NCBI GenBank assembly: GCA_030765055.1 | Contig: CM060953.1 | Span: forward strand, 15,196,846-15,260,845 | Length of the DNA: 64,000 bases | Reading direction: 5' to 3' | Origin: Mantis religiosa | Taxonomy: Eukaryota > Arthropoda > Insecta > Mantodea > Mantidae | Part shown: positions 47,001 to 55,357 of the stretch, in pieces | How the letters are laid out: each line of letters opens with the position of its first letter | Numbering within the stretch: position 1 is the first letter of the stretch | Notes under the pieces: generated by a model | The model's database searches: none | The model's input: only the letters and a program-made list of their open reading frames with translations | Told to the model about the DNA's origin: nothing | Translations under genes and position numbers: made by a program

Positions 47001-48377
47001 ACCACGCTTAACTCTCTAAGAACCAACAAAGCACCTGGGCAGGACCGTGTGACAGCGGAAATGCTCAAGCACCTTCCACGAAGAGCCGTGATTCACTTAA
47101 CCCGGATTTATAACGCGTGCCTATACATGCGCCACTTTCCAGCTATCTGGAAGGAGGCGCGCGTGGTGTGCGTTTTAAAGCCGGGGAAAAATCCGGTTTT
47201 TCCTTCCAGTTACCGATCAATCAGCCTTCTCCCAGTTTTATCGAAGGTATTCGAAAAACTGCTCCTCTCCCGGCTCCTTCCTCATCTGGAGGAAAGGGGC
47301 CTAATCCCGGAACACCAGTTTGGCTTCCGTTCTGGCCACTCCACGACCGAGCAGCTACTGCGGGTTGCCGAGAAGGCCTCCCTGGGTTTCCAGGAAAGGT
47401 CTAAAACGGTAGCAGTGCTGCTCGACGTGGAGAAGGCATTCGCCACTACCTGGCATGAAGGACTCATTTACAAACTCCTGGAGCATGAAATTCCCCGTCC
47501 ATACATTTCCTTGGTGGCCGGTTTCCTCGGAAACCGAAGCTTCCGAGTAAAGATGGAGGGGAAGCTGTCCACCGAGCGGCCCATTGGCGCTGGAGTACCG
47601 GAAGGCAGCGTGCTGTCGCCGGCGCTCTTCGCAGCTTACATGGCCGACATCCCAACTCACCACAACACCCAGACCTGTCAGTATGCGGACGATCTCATGA
47701 TCTTCGCAGTCAATAGGAACACACGGTACAGCTACCGGCAAATCCAAACCCAGCTCCGGGCCATTGGCGAATGGAGCGCAAAATGGCGAATGGCAATTAA
47801 CCCGGAGAAGAGCTCTGCTATTCTCCTGGCGAAAACCATAGCCAACCGGTTGCAGCAGAACTTCGTTTTACGGCGCCGTCGAATCCCTTGGGTGCAAACG
47901 GCGAAGTATCTCGGGGTGACGCTGGACCGTAAGTTAACTTACGTTCCACACGTCAAGGGCAAGGTCCAGCTGGGGCACGTCGCACTCCGGAGCCTATACC
48001 CTATCTTCAGATCAACCATGCCGATCCGTCTCAAACTCCAACTGTATCGGGCGATCATTCCGCCTATGATTCTGTACGGCTGTGAGATCTGGGGAACAGT
48101 GGCTAATACCACTTTCGTCAGACTCCAGACGCTGCAGAACAAGGCACTACGCATCATCTACGATACAGGCTGGAGATTCCCGGCTCATATCCTACATGAG
48201 CACTCCCAGATCCCGTACATTGTCGACGTCATTCGCGAGAGGGCACGATCAATGTACGAGAAAATCCAAATTCACCCCAACCCTTTAGTGAACTCCCTGG
48301 GAAGGTATGACCCGAGAGATCAAAGGCGCTTGCCGTCCTTCAGACTGCCGAGAGACGTCCTGGGACCCCTTGGGTAA
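47001..48377 (+). CDS. LINE reverse transcriptase (jockey-like), intact frame but 5' truncated
   Basis: The frame is open from the junction to TAA, about 458 codons. It lacks the endonuclease. RT motifs in order: 'NSLRTNKAPGQDRVTAEML', 'WKEARVVCVLKPGK', 'SYRSISLLPVLSKVFEKLL', 'HQFGFRSGHSTTEQL', 'VLLDVEKAFATTWHEGL' (motif A), 'GVPEGSVLSPALFAAYMADI' (motif B), 'QYADDLMIFA' (catalytic YADD), 'KYLGVTLDRKLTY', then 'ILYGCEIWG' and the C-terminal helices. Deviations from the usual family sequence are Asp to Ala after AF in motif A, Gln to Glu in VPQG and Pro to Ser in SYRP. The polymerase is probably inactive despite the open frame. There are no stops, so the insertion is young. Confidence 0.9.
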   Translation, partial: TTLNSLRTNKAPGQDRVTAEMLKHLPRRAVIHLTRIYNACLYMRHFPAIWKEARVVCVLKPGKNPVFPSSYRSISLLPVLSKVFEKLLLSRLLPHLEERGLIPEHQFGFRSGHSTTEQLLRVAEKASLGFQERSKTVAVLLDVEKAFATTWHEGLIYKLLEHEIPRPYISLVAGFLGNRSFRVKMEGKLSTERPIGAGVPEGSVLSPALFAAYMADIPTHHNTQTCQYADDLMIFAVNRNTRYSYRQIQTQLRAIGEWSAKWRMAINPEKSSAILLAKTIANRLQQNFVLRRRRIPWVQTAKYLGVTLDRKLTYVPHVKGKVQLGHVALRSLYPIFRSTMPIRLKLQLYRAIIPPMILYGCEIWGTVANTTFVRLQTLQNKALRIIYDTGWRFPAHILHEHSQIPYIVDVIRERARSMYEKIQIHPNPLVNSLGRYDPRDQRRLPSFRLPRDVLGPLG

Positions 48378-48704
48378 CCCAAGGAAAACCCCAGATGACT
48401 CTGGGAACAACTTCTACGCCAAAGGACCAAGCGCTACACAACCCGTATCCAAAACGGGGCAAAAAACTAATTCGTGTCTCCCAAAAAGGGAGAACGATTA
48501 AGTACAGCTGCCCACGATAAAGAGGGGCAACCCATACCACACCTATCCAAAATTTCAAACAGTAAACAAATTCAAACACCCCAGCAGAACATGGATCTAC
48601 TAGTTCATTTCGCAGGTTAAGCCGCAAAGCGGCTAGGTACTGCGGCATATGACACCCGGACGGGGAAAGCCCCGCCCGACTAGGACTACCTCTGGACCTC
48701 TGGA
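47001..48704 (+). mobile_element. Non-LTR retrotransposon (LINE), 5' truncated, with 11-bp TSD
   Basis: The insertion is bounded by CCTAGATTCAG at 46990-47000 and again at 48705-48715, a clean 11-bp target-site duplication within Penelope 3' sequence. The left end is inside the polymerase, and the right end has a GC-rich 3' UTR (48378-48704) that closes with two copies of CTCTGGAC and no poly-A. Confidence 0.88.
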
Positions 48705-48870
48705 CCTAGATTCAGTTCCCCTGATGATGGCGGCAGAGTTAGTCGCTGAAAGCTTGGGTGGTTACCCTAATCTGACCTGTCTGTTAGCCCGAGAAACTAT
48801 CATCAATAATCAACGCCGGGAAAGCTTCAAGTCAGTAATTATCAAGGAATGTTTTCTTTTGCAGATGTGA
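48705..48870 (+). mobile_element. 3' end of the Penelope-like element, after the LINE insertion
   Basis: This continues from 47000 after the target duplication. It contains a hammerhead-like motif at 48721-48751 and the phrase 'gcccgagaaactatcatc' near the end. Confidence 0.6.
48721..48751 (+). ncRNA. Hammerhead-ribozyme-like core motif (candidate)
   Basis: CTGATGA at 48721-48727, one extra T, a stem GGCGGC / GTCGCT (48729-48734 with 48742-48747, including two G-U pairs) around the loop AGAGTTA, and then GAAA at 48748-48751. This is the conserved core of a hammerhead except for the extra base before stem II. Hammerheads are known in Penelope-like elements. Stems I and III were not demonstrated. 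Confidence 0.4.
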
Positions 48871-49600
48871 AGCAAATGGGGAGAGTCTTGGGCGCAAAAA
48901 GTAAGGGAACTGATGGAACAGATAGGTATAGGACATATTTGGAGAAACGAGGAATATTATTATAGGGGCTTTTGGAAAGAGGTAGAACTAAGGCTGGAAG
49001 ATTTAGATAGCCAAGTTATATTTACCAGTGTAAGGGAGAAAAGATCATTAATGAAATGTGTAGTGTTTAACTCTCGCTTTTACTACATACGGCACCGCAG
49101 GCGATGACACTGCTGATACATGAGATGAAGATGGAGCACCGGTGGAATGAGATGGCGGGGGAAACCGGAGATCCCGGAGAAAACCCGCCCAGCGCCGTGA
49201 TGGGGACATATGGGGAAATAAAGGCAGTGTGGGGCAGGGAGAAGTACATAGATGTGTGTAATAAGTCAGGGCGAGGAGGATTTGCCTGGGCAAGGACAGG
49301 AGTTAGAAATTTGAAAGGTATTAGATATGAAAAGGATACAGAGAAATGCCCAATGTGTGGAGAAGAGGATACAGACTGGCATAATATACTTTATTGCAAA
49401 CAAAGATATGGAGAGAAGAAGTTTGGCAACAAATGTGGGACAGTTTTAGGGATGGGGGGAGGTATTAATAATAAAGAAAATGTTATTACTAAAAGGAGAA
49501 AAGAATGTAAGAAATATAGGTGAATATCTGGGGAAAGTTAGAGAGAAATGGTTAAGATTGATGAAGAATAAATAACAATTAAGGGCTGGAAAACTGGAAC
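48871..49600 (+). pseudogene. LINE C-terminal region with zinc-finger-like tail, split by SINE2
   Basis: Before the SINE: 'ESWAQKVRELMEQIGIGHIW' and 'FWKEVELRLEDLDSQVIF'. After it: 'GTYGEIKAVWGREKYIDV' and 'GFAWARTGVRNLKGIRY', then 'EKCPMCGEEDTDWHNILYC', a C-x2-C..H..C zinc-binding pattern common at the C-terminus of LINE polymerases. The two halves are in one reading frame if the SINE is removed (S-L-M-G-T). The RT part is absent. The clade is not assigned. Confidence 0.7.
49053..49199 (-). mobile_element. SINE2 fragment inserted in the LINE tail
   Basis: On the minus strand it runs from the GC-rich middle ('cggcgctgggcgggttttct') to the end 'gagagttaaacactacacat'. The tRNA head is missing (5' truncated). 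The SINE start codons and part of the GC-rich block produce a fused open frame 49104-49523 that is not a real gene. Confidence 0.85.
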
Positions 49601-49697
49601 GAGGAATACAAAGGAGAGGAGGGTCATCAATACACGTAAAACCAGGGGTTATGTGTATTGAGACCGAGACTCGAGGCAAGCAGGTAGAAAGGGTACC

Positions 49698-51145
49698 ATA
49701 TTGTCACGTATGCCCAAATGGGAGAATAGGTTTGTGGGTATATTTCGGACATCATACGTTTTTGAACAAAGAAATTTACATTCGCTGGCAACTTTGTAGA
49801 TCAAAATCATTTGTGACTTTTCTGGAGCTTAATAGCTTGCAACAATCAACAGGAAAGGCATGGTTACCCACATCCCTTGAAATTCTAAACATAATTCTTT
49901 CTGGAAATGAGTAACTGGTGATACTAACAGGAAAGGGTTGGTTACCCACATCCCATGACAATCCCAAAGGGACTTTTTACCATGACATAAGCATCCTGTT
50001 TGTCTACAAGTTTGTCACGTAGACCGGAGCTGTCATGCGTCATTGGGAGATTCCTCGGGAAGTTCCAGAAGCTTCGGGTATGGGCCGTAATGTTCAAACA
50101 GAGGGCGGAAGCTCATGATAGTTGGGCTTGCCCCAGTGATAACCGGAAGCCCCTAGGAAAGGGAATCACTATAAAATGTGTAGCGAGCATCGGCTTGGGG
50201 TCGGTTGCTACATAGACGTCGCAGGGTCACGACGACCGGGCCATATGTCACAGCCAGGGGTGAGGGCTGCGACTGGGGTACATAGCCAGGGAATCAGAAT
50301 GGTAGAGTAAGACTCGCAAGTTAGCCACAAGTCCCCTTTTTATTAAAGATTAACCCATACACCACTTGGGTTTCCAGATACAAGTTCTGACTTCATGAAA
50401 GATAAACACTTGGAATTATTACAATGCTTGCATATGAATTTCCAGTTACTATAATCTATTGATCTATCATCTAATTTAGACTGCCCGTGGCAGCTGTACT
50501 ATTAATTAAATGCCCCAGCGGGCTTACCTTTGTTGGGTGAATGTCACGAAGCCTGGGAGAGAGGTAGAGTAACGCTGGTGATGGTCCACAGTTCTAGTTC
50601 GACCCGGCCGTCGTGACCCTGCGACGTCTATGTAGCAACCGACCCCAAGCCGATGCTCGCTACACATTTTATAGTGATTCCCTTTCCTTGGGGCTTCCGG
50701 TTATCACTGGGGCAAGCCCAACTATCATGAGCTTCCGCCCTCTGTTTGAACATTACGGCCCATACCCGAAGCTTCTAGAACTTCCCGAGGAATCTCCCAG
50801 TGACGCATGACAGCTCCGGTCTACGTGACAAACTCGTAGGCAAACAGGATGCTTATGTCATGGTAAAAAGTCCCTTTGGGATTGTCATGGGATGTGGGTA
50901 ACCAACCCTTTCCTGTTAGTATCACCAGTTACTCATTTCCAGAAAGAATTATGTTTAGAATTTCAAGGGATGTGGGTAACCATGCCTTTCCTGTTGATTG
51001 TTGCAAGCTATTAAGCTCCAGAAAAGTCACAAATGATTTTGATGTACAAAGTTGCCAGCGAATGTAAATTTCTTTGTTCAAAAACGTATGATGTCCGAAA
51101 TATACCCACAAACCTATTCTCCCATTATGGCATACGTGACAATAT
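49698..51145. mobile_element. Foldback element with 545-bp inverted arms
   Basis: Arms 49698-50242 and 50601-51145 are reverse complements at high identity. They start at 'atattgtcacgta' and end at 'tacgtgacaatat', and surround a unique centre of 358 bp. Each arm holds a TATA box (tataaaatgtgtagc, at 50170-50184 in the left arm) followed by a short GC-rich leader, so the arm resembles a promoter-bearing LTR in inverted orientation. The same frame ('YFGHHTFLNKEIYIRWQLC') appears once per arm as a by-product. Options are a foldback/MITE transposon or two inverted solo-LTR-like copies. No TSD is certain. Confidence 0.8.
50243..50600. other. Central loop of the foldback element
   Basis: Unique sequence between the arms. 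It carries no open frame of interest. Short GTCAC motifs lie near both arm junctions ('atatgtcacagcc' and 'gaatgtcacgaagcc'). Confidence 0.6.
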
Positions 51146-51463
51146 TATATGTGAATAAGCTATTTTGTTATTGTGTGAAAGAAATGTTATAAAGGTCAAT
51201 GCATCAATGAAATTGTATGTAAAAGAAAGATGAGAAATAAATACAAATACAAAATACAAGAAGTGTAATGTTTCCTCTCATCGAATTTAGCAAACACCTT
51301 GGCTTATTCAAAGTACATATTTCTTTTATCACGTCATGTCAAATGTTTACGTTTCAGTTCTGAGTAATTTCAAATATACGTTCATGCATACATACCAACC
51401 AATAATGATATTCATTACAGTGTTTACATCGCGATGTTTGTTATAGTATTATAGTACTTTGAT
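51146..51463. other. AT-rich non-coding DNA, partner of 46040-46250
   Basis: 51290-51440 matches 46040-46180 in order ('cttttatcacgtcat', 'tttcagttct', 'accaataatga'). The match resumes at 53025, after the SINE3/element X complex. Confidence 0.5.
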
Positions 51464-51600
51464 AGATAGAGTCAACATGAGAAATTCAATACCACGGCCG
51501 GGATTTGAACCACGGATCTCCTGGTTTCTAGCCAATCGCTCTAATCCATTGAGCTAACATGGCCAACTTGCCGTTATGACAATAAATTCTGCATTTGACT
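51464..51600 (-). mobile_element. SINE3 copy, minus orientation, cut by element X
   Basis: On the minus strand: 'agcgattggctagaaaccag', B box 'ggttcaaatcccggccgtgg', then 'gttgactctatctatca'. Its 5' part stops at 'gactcgta', where element X copy 1 starts. Confidence 0.78.
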
Positions 51601-52119
51601 CGTAGGGGAGGGGATCCGTCCCCTTCAGCTGCCGTAGTGCGGGCGCTGCGGACCCTTAGCACTCGTGGTACCTCTGACGTTACTAGAGGAACCTCGGGCC
51701 GAACATCGAAGCCCCTCCTTTGGGAGTTGTTCGGATTGGGATGGTCTCGAGGGGGCAGTGGTGTATCGGGTACGTCTTCGGACGGGGTTGAGGGAAGCCA
51801 TTAAGTTTCCGCGTACTAGCCTGCAAAGCTAGTAGAAGGTGTGTTAGATCACCAGGCGGCCCCACCGAGGTCATATCGGTAGCCTTCACCTTTGGTGTTG
51901 GCACGCGTAAGTGGAGTATCCACTTCCATCCAGTCTTCTGTCCTTGGACCAGATGGGGGGGGGGGGGCTTGTTTGTAACCCAGGTCTTGTCCTATGGAAA
52001 GCCCCACGGAGGACGCCGAGCGCCCTTTCGGACAGCTCGGATACTCCCTGGTTGAAGCTTGCCCGGGTCTTGGTCCTACGGGTTCAAGGCTAATGGGAGT
52101 AGAACCTCTGGACTCAACT
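51601..52119 (+). mobile_element. Element X copy 1: GC-rich repeat of unknown class
   Basis: 519 bp beginning 'cgtaggggaggggatccgtc'. It is similar throughout to copy 2 at 52447-52935 ('cgtggtacctctgacgttac', 'ctagcctgcaaagctagtag', 'cgtaagtggagtatccactt'). It contains several short hairpins and a G-run near 51956-51967, and no convincing frame. Its ends abut SINE3 sequence on both sides. It could be a 5'-UTR fragment of a retroelement or an unlisted SINE-like family. Confidence 0.65.
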
Positions 52120-52446
52120 GTTGACTCTATCTATAAAAAACCTTAACCTATACACGGCTAGTGTGAAGCAATGTTTAATTTTCATCAATTAACTAAAATA
52201 ATAAGAGTTAAATGATGAAGCCTGGGACTTAAGTACTTAAGATAGTAAGTCGCCACAAACGGTGTATCTCGGATGCGAGAGCTCCTAGTGGTCTACCGGG
52301 GAAATATACAAGTCAAATGGAGAATTTAATGTCATAACGGCACGTTGGCCATGGTAGCTCAGTGAGTTAGAGTAACTGGACGGAAAAGAAGAGCTGTGTG
52401 GTCCAAATCCCGGCCGTGTCATTGAATTTTTCCTGTTGACTCTATC
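52120..52446 (+). mobile_element. SINE3 copy, interrupted at its 3' body by element X
   Basis: 'gttgactctatct', the terminal block 'taacctatacacggctagtg', 'gcctgggacttaagtactta', the tRNA-like core at 52347-52422, then 'tcctgttgactctatc', where element X copy 2 begins. The 3' continuation is at 52936. Confidence 0.78.
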
Positions 52447-52935
52447 CGTAGGGGAAGGGATCCGTCCCTTTTAGCTGCCAAAGTGCGGGCGCTACGGACC
52501 CCTAGCACTCGTGGTACCTCTGACGTTACTAGAGGAACCTCCGGCCGAACAGCCGAGCCCCTCCTTCGGGAGCTGTTCGGATTGGGTTGGACTCGAGGGG
52601 GCAGTTGGTTCCCGTCACCCACGGGCAATTGGGCACCTCTGGTCAGGCCGCCAAGGGCCGCCCGGAGGGGGTAGAGGGTTGCCTCATAAGTCCCGGGGAC
52701 TAGCCTGCAGAGCTAGTAGAAGGTGAGCTAGACACTGGCGGCCCTACCAAGGTTATTTAGTAGCTGGTTCATTAAGGACCGGCGCGTAAGTGGCGTATCC
52801 ACTTCCGTCCCGCTTGCCGTGTGCAGGCGGGGGGCAGCTTATAAAATAGGTACTGTCCTAATGGAAATAACAGATGAGGCCCGGATTCAGGTCCTACGGG
52901 GCCGGGACTTATGGGAAGTAGACCTCGGTGAGCAT
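52447..52935 (+). mobile_element. Element X copy 2, with a 12-bp TSD
   Basis: 489 bp of GC-rich sequence inserted in SINE3, flanked by GTTGACTCTATC on both sides (52435-52446 and 52936-52947). A 12-bp duplication is typical of target-primed retroposition. The right end 'gtagacctcggtgagcat' has no poly-A. No protein is coded. The duplication proves that X moves as a unit of this size. Confidence 0.8.
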
Positions 52936-53015
52936 GTTGACTCTATCTATCAAAGACCTTAGCCTATATACGGCTAGTGTGGAGAAATGTTTAATTTCCA
53001 TTAATTAAGTAAAAT
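52936..53015 (+). mobile_element. SINE3 3' end after element X
   Basis: 'gttgactctatctatcaaag', then 'ccttagcctatatacggcta' and 'ttaatttccattaatta': the terminal block of SINE3. Confidence 0.75.
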
Positions 53016-53109
53016 AATAGCAATTTATTTATTTGTATTATGAAAACTATTTGAACTAAAAATATGGGATTTTCAGGATTATGTTAAATACATTACTTTC
53101 TACCTTCCT

Positions 53110-53363
53110 GGCCGCGCCGTGGCTCAGTGGTTAGACCGCTTGGCTCTCACCAAGACGGCCCGGGTTTGATCCCAGGCGACCGCAAAGTAAGATTTGTAGT
53201 GGACAACACGGCACTGGGGCGGGTTTTCTCCGGGACCTCCGGTTTCCTCCGCCATCACATTCCACCGGTGCTCCATCTTCATCTCATGTATCATCAGTGT
53301 CACCGCCTGCGGTGCCGTATGTAGTAAAAGCGGGCGTTAAACACTACACATGTCACACACATG
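53110..53363 (+). mobile_element. SINE2, complete copy with 13-bp TSD
   Basis: The tRNA head 'ggccgcgccgtggctcagtg' contains the A box, and the B box is 'gggtttgatcccaggcg'. The GC-rich body and the end 'gcgggcgttaaacactacac' follow. TTTCTACCTTCCT flanks both sides (53097-53109 and 53364-53376), a clean target-site duplication. There is little divergence from the other copies, so the insertion is recent. It is the reference copy for 2441-3677 and 49053-49199. Confidence 0.92.
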
Positions 53364-53558
53364 TTTCTACCTTCCTCATGTATCAGTTTTTGCAAAATCT
53401 GAATTCCTATCTTAGCACAAATAGTACTTATTACAGATTGATTAGTTTACATCTCGTCATACACTACTTAGGGGGAATGCAATACAACAATACCGCAGTA
53501 CTCCGATTGGTTGCTCACCTAGTAGCGCTCAAGGACACACATCATCTCATTTGAAATA

Positions 53559-54980
53559 CACTCCTGGAAATGGAAATAAGAACACATTGACGCTGTTGTG
53601 TCAGACCCACCATACTTGCTCCGGACACTGCAAGAGGGCTGTACAAGCAATGATCACACGCACGGCACAGCGGACACACCAGGAACCGCGGTGTTGGCCG
53701 TCGAATGGCGCTAGCTGAGTAGCTTTTGGGCACCGCCGCCGTCAGTGTCAGCCAGTTTGCCGTGGCATACGGAGCTCCATCGCAGTCTTTAGCACTGGTA
53801 GCATGCCGCGACAGCGTGGACGTGAACCGTATGTGCAGTTGATGGAATTTGAGCGAGGGCGTATAGTGGGCATGCGGGAGGCCGGGTGGACGTACCGCCG
53901 AATTGCTCAACACGTGGGGCGTGAGGTCTCCACAGTACATCGATGTTGTCGCCAGTGGTCGGCGGAAGGTGCACGTGCCCGTCGACCTGGAACCGGACCG
54001 CAGCGACGCACGGATGCACGCCAAGACCGTCGGATCCTACGCAGTGCCGTAGGGGACCGCACCGCCACTTCCCAGCAAATTAGAGACACTGTTGCTCCTG
54101 GGGTATCGGCGAGGACCATTCGCAACCGTCTCCATGAAGCTGGGCTATGGTCCCGCACACCGTTAGGCCGTCTTCCGCTCACGCCCCAACGTCGTGCAAC
54201 CCGCCTCCAGTGGTGTCGCGACAGGCGTGAATGAACGGACGATTGGAGACGTGTCGTCTTCAGCGATGAGAGTCACTTCTGCCTTGGTGCCAAATATGGT
54301 CGTATGTGTGTTTGGCGCCATGCAGGTGAGCGCCACAATCAGGACTGCATACGACCGAGGCACACAGGGCCAACACCCAGCATCATGGTGTGGGGAGCGA
54401 TCTCCTACACTGGCCGTACACCTCTGGTGATCGTCGAGGGGACACTGAATAGTGCACGGTACATCCAAACCGTCATCGAACACATCGTTCTACCATTCCT
54501 AGATCGGCAAGGGAACTTGCTGTTCCAAAAGGACAATGCACGTCCGCATGTATCCCGTGCCACCCAATGTGCTCTAGAAGGTGTAAGTCAGCTACCCTGG
54601 CCAGCAAGATCTCCGGATCTGTCCCCCATTGAGCATGTTTGGGACTGGATGAAACGTCGTCTCACGCGGTCTGCACGCCCAGCATGAACGCTGGTCCAAC
54701 TGAGGCGCCAGCTGGAAATGGCATGGCAGGCTGTTCCACAGGACTACATCCAGCATCTCTACGATCGTCTCCATGGGAGAATAGCAGCCTGCATTGCTGC
54801 GAAAGGTGGATATACACGGTACTAATGCCGACATTGTGCATGCTCTGTTGTCTGTGTCTATGTGCCTATGGTTCTGTCAGTGTGATCATGTGATGTATCT
54901 GACCCCAGGAATGTGTCAATAAAGTTTCCACTTTCTGGGACAATGAATTCACGGTGTTCTTACTTCAATTTCCAGGAGTG
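53559..54980 (+). mobile_element. Tc1-like transposon, full length, 1.42 kb
   Basis: The TIR 'cactcctggaaatggaaata' at 53559-53578 continues 'agaacac'. It is matched by the reverse complement of 54953-54980 ('cactcctggaaattgaagta'). TA is at both borders (53557-53558 and 54981-54982). One transposase gene fills the centre. It is strikingly GC-rich against the AT-rich neighbourhood, and the few disabling mutations suggest a recent arrival. Confidence 0.95.
53803..54825 (+). pseudogene. Tc1 transposase, 340 codons with two stop codons
   Basis: A single frame from ATG at 53803 to TAA at 54823-54825. It has the first HTH ('VGMREAGWTYRRIAQHVG'), a second HTH with a basic hook ('RARRPGTGPQRRT', 'GVSARTIRNRLHEAGL') and the catalytic triad in 'VVFSDESHF', 'LLFQKDNARPHVSRA' and 'SPDLSPIEHVWDWM' (DD34E). 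The C-terminus is 'LYDRLHGRIAACIAAKGGYT'. TGA codons at 54232-54234 (in place of an expected Trp before TDDW) and 54685-54687 break it. Both fit single-base changes. Length is normal for the family. No frameshift is needed. Confidence 0.93.
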
Positions 54981-54982
54981 TA

Positions 54983-55353
54983 CATAGTAAATATATTACG
55001 TAACAGAGTTAATATATCTGGAATGCAAGTTAATTATTAATATGAAATGAACAAAAGGGTCGTTTGCTTCAAACCTGCTTCTCGGTAGCAGGTGCGTATA
55101 TAGGTAGTCGTGACGCAGTTGTTTATATAGTTTATCGCTGACCTTGCCTTAAACTGGATTTGTCATACATTACCATTCAACACGTGCCTTCAGTTTCAAT
55201 ATAAACTTGCATTTCTGCATGCTTTCACATTTTATTTACATGATTTTATCTGTCCTCCTGGCAATTATTATGACGTTTACTGCAGGTTTCCATGTTCCGT
55301 TCAGCTTCTTTTTTTGGCATGAGGATGGAGCCACCAGCTTACTTTCAGATCAT
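54983..55353. other. Non-coding DNA between two transposons
   Basis: No gene or repeat is recognised. Confidence 0.45.
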
Positions 55354-55357
55354 TTAA

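Noticed and set aside
47117..48288. Several 60-130-residue frames overlapping the LINE polymerase
   Set aside because: They are shadows in other frames of the GC-rich RT gene and have no motifs of their own.
49104..49523. A 139-residue gene with a zinc-finger-like Cys motif
   Set aside because: Its start and first ~30 residues come from a SINE2 insertion. The Cys/His part is the tail of a decayed LINE, so the frame is a chimera of two mobile elements.
49698..51145. A complete LTR retrotransposon
   Set aside because: The repeats are inverted, not direct, and no gag/pol coding sequence, primer-binding site or polypurine tract lies between them.
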